This document shows positions 55,265-64,000 of a stretch of 64,000 nucleotides of DNA, in pieces. Below the pieces are notes generated by a model. The model saw only the letters and a program-made list of their open reading frames with translations, searched no databases and had not been told where the DNA came from. Position numbers and translations under genes: made by a program. Every line of letters starts with the position of its first letter. Position 1 is the first letter of the stretch. The stretch spans positions 11,980,001 through 12,044,000 of the forward strand of contig CM060112.1 of the NCBI GenBank assembly GCA_030522415.1, given 5' to 3'. The stretch comes from Channallabes apus (lineage: Eukaryota; Chordata; Actinopteri; Siluriformes; Clariidae).

Positions 55265-55790
55265 AAGGGGTGTTTAAGTCAAACCAGGACTTAGAATAAT
55301 GTGTTATGAGAATTAAAATCTACGTTTATTTCTACACTAATGCACACAACACTGCATGCTTGGACACTGGATACCATCACGGTACAGTAGAAGCTTCTCA
55401 GTATGCGAGAGCCACGTACAGCGATACACTTCCCACAGACAGATGTATCTCTTCTGCAAGTTGCCGACAAGTTATTTTTCAACCATCAGGCTTTTTCAAC
55501 CACTTGCTGAACGTCCAATGGAACGATTGCAGTGGGCTCCGAGCCACCTCGACCATTATCGTCATTCATGGAGGAACGACCTTCTTTAAGACGTTTTGCA
55601 CTATTGAAATGTTTTACTGGAGTCTCATCACCATACTGTGCTTGAAGTCTTGTGTAAATGTCAACCAGTTTTACGTCAATCATAACCTCGGTCCTGCAGA
55701 AACGCCGTCTCGTTTCACTGTGTACTGAACTCTATATGGTTGAAATGACAATAAAAGCTTACTTGACTTGACAATCCAGTGTCTCAGTAC
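55265..55790 (-). mobile_element. mariner-type relic
   Basis: The left end is GGGGTGTTTAAGTCAAACCA. On the - strand 55683-55570 reads DIYTRLQAQYGDETPVKHFN and RLKEGRSSMNDD, the N-terminal wording (RLQ.QYGD...FKEGR.S..DD) of a mariner transposase family. No catalytic block was recognised. Confidence 0.7.
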
Positions 55791-55829
55791 ATCTGTCACA
55801 CACCAAACAAATGGAACTCACTTACTCAG

Positions 55830-56118
55830 TCATCGTCTATAACAGTTTGTCCTGTGTACAGGGTCGCGAGTGGCCTGGAGCCAATGGAGACTTGGGGCAT
55901 GAAGTGAGGTAGACCCTGGACGTGGTGCCAATTATGGGAAATTTGGGAAACACCAATTAGTCTAATCTGCATGTTTGTGGACTGTGGGAGGAAACCGGAG
56001 TACCTGGTTGAAACCCACCAAGCGCGGGGAGAACATGCACACACTATGCACACAGAGCCAGGAATCGAACCCGGACCCTGGAGGAGAAAGGTGACAGTGT
56101 TAACCACTAAGCCATCAA
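55830..56118 (-). mobile_element. SINE copy, diverged
   Basis: Tail side CAGGGTCGCGAGTGGCCTGG; body GGACTGTGGGAGGAAACCGG; head reversed with GGAATCGAACCCGG (B box) and GTTAACCACTAAGCCA. The (GT)n part is deleted. Confidence 0.85.
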
Positions 56119-56899
56119 ATGAAATCACAAATGAATCACATGTCTAGCATGCATACAATACATGACTTCTCCAACATCATTCAGATGTTACAGTATTGTG
56201 ACCCATCACATGACGTCCAGGAATACACTACATAATCTACACATGCAAACAATCCCACAAAAACACCTGTACATGTGGAAATTACATCAGGGCTCATCTC
56301 GGAAGCTCTGCTCAAAAATAACCCCCTAGAAAAAAGTCGACATGTTAATAGGATATCGTAAATAGCAGTTTCATCCCTCGGGGAATTGAAGGACTAAGCA
56401 GATAAAGAGATTATTTCTGATCATCAGTGGAACATAAGGAGGAGGGTGTGACAATATGGCAAGTGCTGCTCAGGTGTAATTATTCAATGATATGAGATGC
56501 ATTCTCTAAGGACTCCTCTCTACCCTCAGCGCACTTTGAGTGTATGTGTCTCATTTATATAACAGCCCTATAGGGAGCGTCGTCTCTTACACAGCCCTTA
56601 GCAGGAAACACAGTGACAGGTAGAGGTGTAGATAGAGATACGAGAAGCTGCATAAAGTAGCATGGAGGTAATTAGAGGCAGAGGCACTAGAGGCAGGGCT
56701 GTAGGTTAGAACAATGTTATCAGATTAACTGCAAGAATTTCCTACTGTGCTGATTAAAAAAGAAAGAAAGAAAGAAACCACAATTGTGTGTGCTTTTTGC
56801 ATTTGACAGAGGTGATTCATTTTTTTTTTCTCCAAAGAACAAGTGAGATGTAAACGCTCAGGTCAAATGTTATAACCATGCCTAATAACCACATACTGT

Positions 56900-57070
56900 A
56901 CCTATAGATTTGGGCATTCGAATCTCTCCTCTGGTCTGTGCGCATGGAGTTTGAACGTTCTCTCCAAGCTTGGTGGGTTTCCTCCGGGTCCACAGGTTTC
57001 CTCCCACAGTTCAAGCACTGTCCTGTTTGTCTTTCCAAATTGCCCATAGTGTATAATTGAATGAATGAAT
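56900..57070 (+). mobile_element. SINE fragment
   Basis: ATTCGAATCTCTCCT, then GCGCATGGAGTTTGAACGTT, GGTGGGTTTCCTCCGGG and a GAATGAATGAATG tail. The A-box half of the head is gone. Confidence 0.7.
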
Positions 57071-57214
57071 GTCTTAGTGTTTGTGTCTGTATGTGGGTTG
57101 CCAGAGTTTGAGGTCCTCAGCGAGGTAACTTCCCCTACACCTGGCATGAAGTCATAGGTCGATGTGGCCAACCATCACTCAGCGATGACAGCTTGGATGG
57201 ATTAACGGATGGAT

Positions 57215-57375
57215 TCATGATTTTGATTAGTCAGAAGGTGTTGCTTAATTCTGGCTGTAGTACTGGCTTTAAGTCAAATCACAGATTTATACTAATGCAC
57301 TTGTTCAAATGTGTTATTGTTTCCATAGAACAAGTTATGGACAAACGTTCCATATACAGTACATGCACTGGAAAA
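57215..57375 (+). repeat. Diverged dispersed repeat, copy 2 (copy 1 at 14880)
   Basis: TGATTAGTCAGAAGGTGTTG, AATCACAGATTTATACTAA, TGCACTTGTTCAAATG and GTTTCCATAG occur in the same order as in the reversed copy 1. Confidence 0.6.
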
Positions 57376-57629
57376 TGCATGTGACTGATGATATCTTAAA
57401 GAGGATATGTTGTTTAGTATTTTTTCTCCAGTGTGAGTATTAGTTTTGTCTTATTACCTTTAAAAAAGAGAAAAAAAGAGACGTCTGAATGAACTACTGT
57501 TAATATCTGCTATATAATAACTGTTATTCTGCCTTCAATAACGAACTGGACTCCATATTAACTTAAACACATCTCCTGTTATACTGAACTTCCTCTCGCA
57601 CAGTATGATGCAGATCAATCCCTGATCTC

Positions 57630-57750
57630 CGTGATCACCCAGATGAGGATGGGTTCCCTGTTGAGTCTGGTTCTTCTCAAGGTTCCTCCCGATTACCATC
57701 TCAGGGAGTTTTTCCTTGCCACTGTCATTGTCGTCCTCGGTTTGTTAAAA
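57630..57750 (-). repeat. Fragment of the dispersed repeat seen at 32370
   Basis: CAGATGAGGATGGGTTCCCT, GTTGAGTCTGGTTCTTCTCA and CTCAGGGAGTTTTTCCTTGC are the reverse of the block at 33085-33155. Confidence 0.7.
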
Positions 57751-57837
57751 CAGCTATCCAAATAAAATGTAATGGCTAGAAATAGTTTTTTACTTTCTTT
57801 TATTTCTCTATATAATCTCTTGCTACGCTAATGCACG

Positions 57838-58690
57838 TACAGTGCGTATAGAAAAGAATAGCCTCATTTAAAATAATAAAATTTCGTTGCTTTGCAGCCT
57901 GAAATAAAGACAGACAGTTTTGTTTTATCCAACCTCCCTGGGTGAGGAAGTTTAACCAAATTTGATGAAAGATCCAGGAGGAAATTTGTGCCTCTTTTCC
58001 ACTGCATAGTACGGCACAGCACGGTTCAGTTCAACTCACTTCGGTTCGGCTCAGTTCGGCTCGGTTTGCGCTTCCACTGCAGTGTAGTAACGCTTTAGAG
58101 TGGGCGGGATTACTCACGTGTCGTTTAGTTGCGGCGCCGCTACTGCCGTGACGTCATCGTAAACGCGCCACAAACAAACACACAACAATGGAGCATATCG
58201 ACAGCATGGTGTTCTTCATTCTCGGCATGTGGATGTTTTTAACAGCGAGACGAAGGAGTTTGTTTCAAAATTGGCTAATGGCAGCCAAAGAAAATTTTTG
58301 GTTAATACAAAAAGGTGCGTCCGATCCTTCTCTGGCTGTTCTAAATATAGCGGTTCTGTCGTGTCTCGTGTCGCAAGTTCGGTGACGCAGTAATGACGAT
58401 TTTCTCCGGCAAATCAGTGACCAGCGGAGTTGACACGCCACGTTTTTGGTAACGGTTCGGCGCGATTGGAACCTCGGCTGAGGTGGTACTAAAAAAAGGA
58501 CCAGGTACCAGGTACTGTTCCCAGTGGAAAACCCCCCAAATGTGAGCTGAACTGAACCGTGTCGTGCCGTACTATGCAGTGGAAAAGCGCCATTAGTCAG
58601 AGAGACTACTGAGGAAAGAGGCCTACAACAACTCTGAAGCAGTTGTTGGAATTTCTGACAAAGAGTGGTCATTGTGAGCAAAAATCTAAC
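57838..58690. mobile_element. Old Tc1-like relic split by the element at 57989
   Basis: The left end TACAGTGCGTATAGAAAAGA with TTGCTTTGCAGCCTGAAAT and the right part AGAGGCCTACAACAACTCTG with GGTCATTGTGAGC are wordings I associate with one teleost Tc1-like family. The limits and superfamily are not certain. Confidence 0.4.
57989..58592. mobile_element. Non-autonomous DNA transposon with about 45-bp inverted repeats (Harbinger-like?)
   Basis: CTTTTCCACTGCATAGTACG and the following bases near 57995 are matched by an inverted copy ending near 58590 with only a few differences. The inner 500 bases are GC-rich with TGACGTCATCG. A 65-codon frame at 58188-58385 lacks recognisable domains. I could not define the target duplication, so the superfamily is a guess. 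Confidence 0.7.
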
Positions 58691-58849
58691 AAAAATAACA
58701 AAAATATAACAAATTTTTCACAAATGCGGCTTGTGTGGGAAAAAAAAAAATTTAAAAGCAAAAAAGATGCCTCTTTTCCGCAAGTTGTGGTGAGAGTTAT
58801 CCAGTGGTTTCCAAGGATAAGATGTTCAACCCCCTGAATGTTCACAGTA

Positions 58850-59045
58850 ACCACCTTGTCCCGGATCATCATTCATGGACGTATGGTCTTCTTTAAAACA
58901 TTTGCACCATGTTTTACTGCAACTAAGAGCCTCATTACCACCCAGCGCTTAAAGTCTTTTGTACACATCAATCGGTTTCACACCTTCATTCATTAGAAAT
59001 TTCATCACAAATCCAGGTTTGACTTGAATGTCCCTCATGGTACAA
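58850..59045 (-). mobile_element. Fragment of the mariner family at 55265
   Basis: CATCATTCATGGACGTATGG, TCTTCTTTAAAACATTTGCA and CAATCGGTTTCACACC parallel the segment 55556-55680 base by base with many changes. It ends in CAGGTTTGACTTGAATGTCC, the opposite terminus. Confidence 0.65.
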
Positions 59046-60519
59046 AATATTATAATGACTGGAAACAGTTCTGTTCTACAATATATATATTAAAGAGTTC
59101 AGGATGTGCTGTTATTGGAAAATAATTCACTTCAGCTGGGAACACTAACTCAGCTTAGTGTCAGGGTTGCTTCACTCCACCTTGTCTTTAATTATTTTCC
59201 CAGCACCACATTGTGTTTTATTCCTTACTTAACTTTTATTCGCCTCAATAGTGAGAAATGCAGCTAAACAGATTCATTAGTTCTAGGCGTCTTTGACACC
59301 GTATAATTCTCCACCTGCTTAAGCATCTGCACAAGCACAGACACACAAGATGCAGAAACTTCAAAGTTGGAGATGAATTTGGATGTGATTGCTTCTAATT
59401 ATGACCAAATTAGATTTTGTCATAATCTGTAACAGGGGCAAGACCACAGGAAAAAACAATCACAAGGCTAATCACACACAGACTGAAGGTTAGAGCTGGG
59501 TAAGAAACATGTGCTCAAGATTTAAAAGAAAATTCAGCGGTTATATCATAACGGTGTTTATGTGGTGTTCTGAATCAGGGAAATTATTTCTCTTTATAAT
59601 AAATGTGCTATTCTTAGTTTCTTAAATAGACTTTTTTTCAGGTTTTCCAGGGAAACAAGCTGTCGTTAAAGAACAAAAGATTTTAAGTGGTAGCGCGGTG
59701 TGGACGAGAAAACAAACACTCATAATTAACGTCATTTCAACATGACACAAACACACACACGCTGAGACCTGGACATCCGGGAGTAACCTTTGTTGATGCA
59801 ACAGATGTAAATTCTGTAATAAAAGTGATTCCTACAGTAGAGTTAACTTATTTAGTGGCTAACACTCAGTCTTAGTCCTGCGGCAGGCCTACAGAGTCTC
59901 ACTGTGACCAATTATGTGGTGCAGCGGCTGCCGCTTAAGTCATTTTGTTGTCTCTGCGCTCTTACGGTGCTTATTAAATTAGTTTACATGTAGTCGAGCT
60001 GTTGAGCCTCTGCCAGCGTAAACAGTCATTGTAAAGAGTCATTAACTGTTTCCATATAACTACCAGAGAGGGGCGCATTGTGCCAGGACAGAACAGTGAT
60101 AAATGGGGTATCTGGAGATCTTCACGCTGCAAGCAAAGAGGAAAGTGTGACATAGGACTCACCAAGAGCTACGTGCATGAAACGTTTTTATGGGCCGGAT
60201 GCATTCGCAAGTCATAGAGAGCTGGGCTGCGGTCCAGGTTTATCCTGTAGACACTGCAGCAACTGTTAGGATCCACAGCTGCAGCAGAGTCACATAAGAT
60301 GAAAAGTGGAGAATGGAATGGAAAGTTTTAGAAAGTGTAAGTGTGTAAGGAATAAAACACAAAAGAGGAGTAGGCTGTTAAAGGAAAGTAATCAGTGAGC
60401 AGGTTGTGCAATGCCGAGGCAAAGCAGGGAAACTTTTATTCTAATATACCCGAGTCAGTGATTACTGTTTGTTTGCTTTGAACATCATGTTTTTATCAAT
60501 TTATAGTAATGCTTAAGTT
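59046..60519. other. Non-coding, nothing recognised
   Basis: Unique-looking AT-rich text without element ends. Confidence 0.5.
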
Positions 60520-60880
60520 CAGCCTTTATTCGCCACATATACATTACTGCACAGTGAAATTCTTTATTCTTCACATATCCAAGCGTTGTTAGTAGGCTGG
60601 CGTCAGCCTTTTTACATGCATTTGTCAGACGGCCTTACTGTATATTTTACACATCTGAACAATCAAGGGGTTAAGGGCCTTGCTTAAGGGCCCAACAGTG
60701 GTAACTTGGTGATGCTCTGGTTTGAACACAGGACCTTCCGATCAGTAGTGCAGACTGGAGCAGACAGGGTTAATGGCGTTGCTCAAGGGCCCAATAGCGA
60801 CAACCTGGTGGAGATGGGGCTTGAACCAATGACCATCTGACCAGCAACTCAGAGCTCTAACACACTGAGCCGCCACCATG
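60520..60880 (-). mobile_element. Composite or dimeric tRNA-derived SINE (family of 50738)
   Basis: The 3' part is at the left (TTTATTCGCCACATATACAT). Two successive copies of the GGGCCCAACAG head-side segment follow, at about 60671-60745 and 60775-60880. Both have B-box-like GGTTTGAACAC or GGGCTTGAACCAA. The right end GTGGCGGCTCAGTGTGTTAG (reversed) is the tRNA-like start. Confidence 0.65.
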
Positions 60881-61044
60881 TCCATGAAACGAAACAATTT
60901 AGTGCTAATATAATGAAAGAAATGAAAGAAGAAAACACTTCTTTCCAAGACAGCATAATTGGCCGTGCCCTTTAGAAAGCAATAATTTTTTTTTTTTGTT
61001 TCATTATCCAAGCACGAGTGTCCGTGATCTCAAGCTTGACATCA

Positions 61045-61115
61045 CATTTAGGCGTTTGGCAGACGCTTTTATCCAGAGTGACTTACAAAAGTGCTCTGAA
61101 GTTTCCGTCATTGGA
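61045..61115 (+). repeat. Common teleost dispersed motif
   Basis: TTTGGCAGACGCTTTTATCC, then AGAGTGACTTACAAAAG is a wording repeated thousands of times in fish genomes. A TG run and G tract follow at 61141-61172. Confidence 0.5.
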
Positions 61116-61199
61116 AACTGTTGGGAAGGTTGTTTTTTTTTTGTGTGTGTGTGTGTGGGGGGGGGGGGGGGGCGGGTTTGGGATTAACCCAAATATCTA

Positions 61200-62689
61200 A
61201 AACAGACATCATGTGTCTCAAAGGAAGTAAATGATAACCTTCATCGTTCATAGACATTGTGTCACAGTGCAGAGCTGGTTAATGGCTGGGATATGGCAAG
61301 TAAGCAAATTAGTGAGAACAGTAGGCAGGGGGCGTAGATTAGAGCTAGAACAACAGCCAGTGTTGCTGTTCCAGAAACTGAACTTCCGACCAATTGGATT
61401 CGAGCAAATGAAAGGTTATTATTTATTGTGTACTGTACACAAGCACCGAGAGCGTATAATTGTAACGCATAGGTAAAGTGCTCTTCTAATGGATGGAGGA
61501 TACAGTTTTGTCCTTCTAACAGCTGATTAACACTGGAGCTTTTCAGGTACTAATGATGCAGTACAGGAAATGAGGCAGCCATTATGAGCTTCCTACTGTA
61601 CGCATTTCTTTTGTTCAGCCAGCTGTTGTGCGTTAAGGTAATTGGATGAAGCTATAAGCCATTCATTTGCTGGAAAGAACAACAGAGGATCATTTTGTAG
61701 ATTCGCCAGATGAGCGCTATTAGTGTGAGATAAGGTCCTTAGCGGTGACGGTGTAGTGGTGGGAAAGAGACAAAAGAGACAACAGAGCGAGGCTGGAGAA
61801 ACGAGGGCAGGTAGAGGAGGAGGGGGAGGGGGAGGGGGGGGACACAACATATAGACAGCACTGAATTACAAAGCATGAGCGGATGTGAGGAGGGAAGTGA
61901 AGAAGAGACAAAGATAGATAGAATAAGGCAAAAGACTGATGTTTAAGGCAAACATGGAAAGTACATAGTGTACAGTACATACACACACACACATGAAGGA
62001 GCACCAGGGTGTGTGAAGCAGAGGAGAGGAAGTGATGGAAATCTGTGGCATCTCTCTGAGAAAGTCCTGATCAAAGCTCACCCCGTTTTTCATTCCGCAC
62101 TTCACTTTGATGGATGAATTTTTTGAGTTTTTGGAGTTTTAGTCTCATGAGCACAAGATGAGCTGTATATCAAATATTCTCTGTAATCTGCCAGAATTGA
62201 GCCAAACTTCACTTTCTCTCTAAACCGGTCACTGATATTCCATCTCTAACTACTGAAGAGAGAGGGGAAAAAAGCACATCACTTCATCCCTTATTAAACA
62301 CGATCCATTTATTCAGTTCTCTCTTATCGCCCTAAATACAAAGCAAACAAAAGGCTTGTTCTTAAACTCACGTTACACCGAGATCCAAATCTGAACCTGA
62401 GCAAAGGAGGAAAAGCAAGAGAGCAAGAGAGGAGACAAAAGAAAAGAAGATGAAAGAGAGGAACAAAGAAAAAGATTGAAAGATGCAGAGAAAAAAGACA
62501 AGTGTATTTGTTTCATGTGTTGTGTGTATCTTGTGTGTGTTGTATGTATTGTGTATATGGCTATGTAGGCGTTGTGTGTACAACGTGTGCTGTTTGTGTG
62601 TACACTATGTAGCGTGTGTGTGCTGTGTATACAGTCTGTGCTGTGTGTAAATGCTGTGTGTATTATATTGTTATATTATATTATATTGT
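61200..62689. other. Non-coding; purine-rich and TG-rich tracts
   Basis: GA-rich text at 61765-61850 and 62400-62490, and degenerate TGTGT text at 62515-62660. Open frames here are compositional artefacts. Confidence 0.6.
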
Positions 62690-62708
62690 ATATATATATA
62701 TATATATA
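62690..62708 (+). repeat. (TA)n microsatellite, left of a Tc1 element
   Basis: Continues at the right end of the element as (TA)n at 63506-63530. Confidence 0.9.
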
Positions 62709-63505
62709 CTCAGCAAAAAAAGAAACGTCCTCTGACTTTCAACTGTTTTTACTTTCAGTAAACTTAAAAACTTGTGGTTATAAGACATAAAGTAAAAATG
62801 TTTCACAATGTGTCCCTGAATGAAGGGAGGCTCAAAATCAGTCAGTACCAGTCAGTATCTGGTGGCCACCGGCTGCTTGAAGTACTGCAGTGCATCTCCT
62901 CCTCATGGACTGGACCAGATTTGTCAGTTCTTGCTGTGAGATGGAGGGATTGTGTGTTCCTGGTGTGACTCGGGCAGTTGTTGTGGCCATCCTGTACCTG
63001 TCACGCAGGTGTGATATTCGGATGTACCCATCCTGTGCAGGTGTTGTTACACGTGGTCTTCCACTGCGAGGATGATCAGTTGCCCTTCCTGTCTCCCTGT
63101 AGCGCTGTCTTAGGCGTCTCACAGTGCGGACATGGCGATTTATTGCCCTATAGCCACATCAGCAGTCCTCATGCCTCCCTGCAGCATGCCTAATGCACGT
63201 TCACACAGATGAGCAGCGACCCTGGGCATCTTTCTTTGGGTGTTTTTCACAGTCGGTAGACAAGTCTCTTTAGTGTCCTGCGTTTTTAGAACTGTGACCT
63301 TAAATGCCTACTTTCTGTAAGCTGTTACGGTCTTAATGACCATTCCACAGGTGCATGTTAATTAATTGATTATGGTTAATTGAACATGCATGGAGAACAT
63401 TGTTTAAACCCTTTACAATGAAGATCTGTAAAGTTATTTGGATTTTTACAACATTATTGTTGAAATACACAGTCCTGAAAAAGGGGCGTTTCTTTTTTTG
63501 CTGAG
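62709..63505 (-). mobile_element. Tc1 element, 797 bases, catalytic core deleted, inside (TA)n
   Basis: The ends are CTCAGCAAAAAAAGAAACGT and its inverted copy, with TA on both sides. On the - strand 63122-62838 is open: MRRLRQRYRETGRATDHPRS to ATTTARVTPGTHNPS (DNA-binding domain). It joins in frame to QQELTNLVQSMRRRCTAVLQ, the C-terminus. The whole DDE core between them is missing. The 94-residue open frame is thus an accidental DNA-binding-plus-tail remnant; I do not claim that it is expressed. Confidence 0.93.
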
Positions 63506-63530
63506 TATATATATATATATATATATATAT

Positions 63531-63545
63531 TGTTTGTATATACAG

Positions 63546-63579
<34 letters not shown>

Positions 63580-63866
63580 ATTAAAGGAAAACTGATTTTA
63601 TTTTTTTTTAAACCTAATCTCAGCACAGCCGTAGTGATGGTCATGAACAATCACTGCAACACACTTCTGTATCGATAAAAGAACAAAACCTGTTTCTTAC
63701 TGACTTCTAATGGAGAGGCAACAGTTGAACTCAATCAATAAACGCTCAGCACTTAAAATAGACCGCTACACAACACAAAACTACAGCCATTACACTCGAA
63801 TGGTGAAGGTTTAGACTGGGACGGACACGAGGAGAAGCCGTTATTGAGTTTTATTCAACTCTCCAG
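63531..63866. other. Non-coding with (GT)n
   Basis: (GT)n at about 63548-63578, then AT-rich text up to the possible terminal exon. Confidence 0.6.
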
Positions 63867-63953
63867 TTAGTCCAGGTTCTTCACCGACTTCGGCTCAGAA
63901 ACAGACCACGTTCCCACAAAATCTTCAACCTGGAAATGAAGTCCTGTCTCTGA
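63867..63953 (-). CDS. Possible terminal exon of an unrecognised - strand gene
   Basis: Reversed, two acceptor-like signals (CCTTTCAG near 63951 and ATTTCCAG at 63930) precede a short open stretch. It can read VEDFVGTWSVSEPKSVKNLD with a TAA at 63867-63869. AATAAA lies 8-16 bases further on, an unusually short 3' UTR. Read from the first acceptor, another frame gives RQDFISRLKILWERGLFLSR and a stop. I recognise neither, and without the upstream exons (beyond 64000) this is tentative. Confidence 0.25.
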   Translation of the reverse strand, partial: SETGLHFQVEDFVGTWSVSEPKSVKNLD

Positions 63954-64000
63954 AAGGATTTACTGAACAGCTGTGTTTATCTGCACCTTCGACTGAAGAA

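Noticed and set aside
58188..58385. Open frame MEHIDSMVFFILG... inside a MITE
   Set aside because: It might be a scrap of a transposon accessory ORF, but no domain is recognisable and the host element is non-autonomous.

Overview
The window is vertebrate nuclear DNA, almost certainly from a teleost fish. It has one spliced gene at the left edge and then about 50 kb with no convincing protein-coding gene. That stretch is full of microsatellites, Tc1/mariner and hAT relics, tRNA-derived SINEs and a LINE 3' end of kinds common in ray-finned fish. I cannot name the species.

Region 1 (1-7974) holds nine exons on the + strand that join, with every GT-AG junction and codon phase fitting, into 427 codons. 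They encode the PI3-kinase regulatory subunit p55-gamma (pik3r3): N-terminal SH2, the inter-SH2 coiled coil that binds p110, and C-terminal SH2. The 5' exon(s) with the start codon lie upstream of the window. The larger introns carry hAT and other repeats, and two short-range splice acceptors use a (CT)n microsatellite as polypyrimidine tract.

Region 2 (7975 to about 13250) is AT-rich, homopolymer-rich sequence with several possible poly(A) signals. It is probably a long 3' UTR plus flank.

Region 3 (about 13.3-63.8 kb) is non-genic. It contains at least fifteen copies or fragments of one tRNA-derived SINE, four with 11-13 bp target-site duplications read directly from the sequence. It also contains several Tc1 families (all damaged), mariner relics, hAT elements (two with exact 8-bp duplications), an L2-like LINE 3' end and many microsatellites. 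The most intricate locus is 32.16-34.22 kb, where a mariner relic is split by a hAT element, which holds another dispersed repeat, which holds a SINE. A few GC-richer or homeodomain-site-rich stretches (19.1, 34.6, 36.7, 49.2 and 52.4 kb) do not look like repeats and could be regulatory elements.

The last 130 bases may hold the final exon of a gene on the - strand lying beyond the window; I do not recognise it. I did not find a new multi-gene system. The notable content is the insertion history and the candidate non-coding elements.
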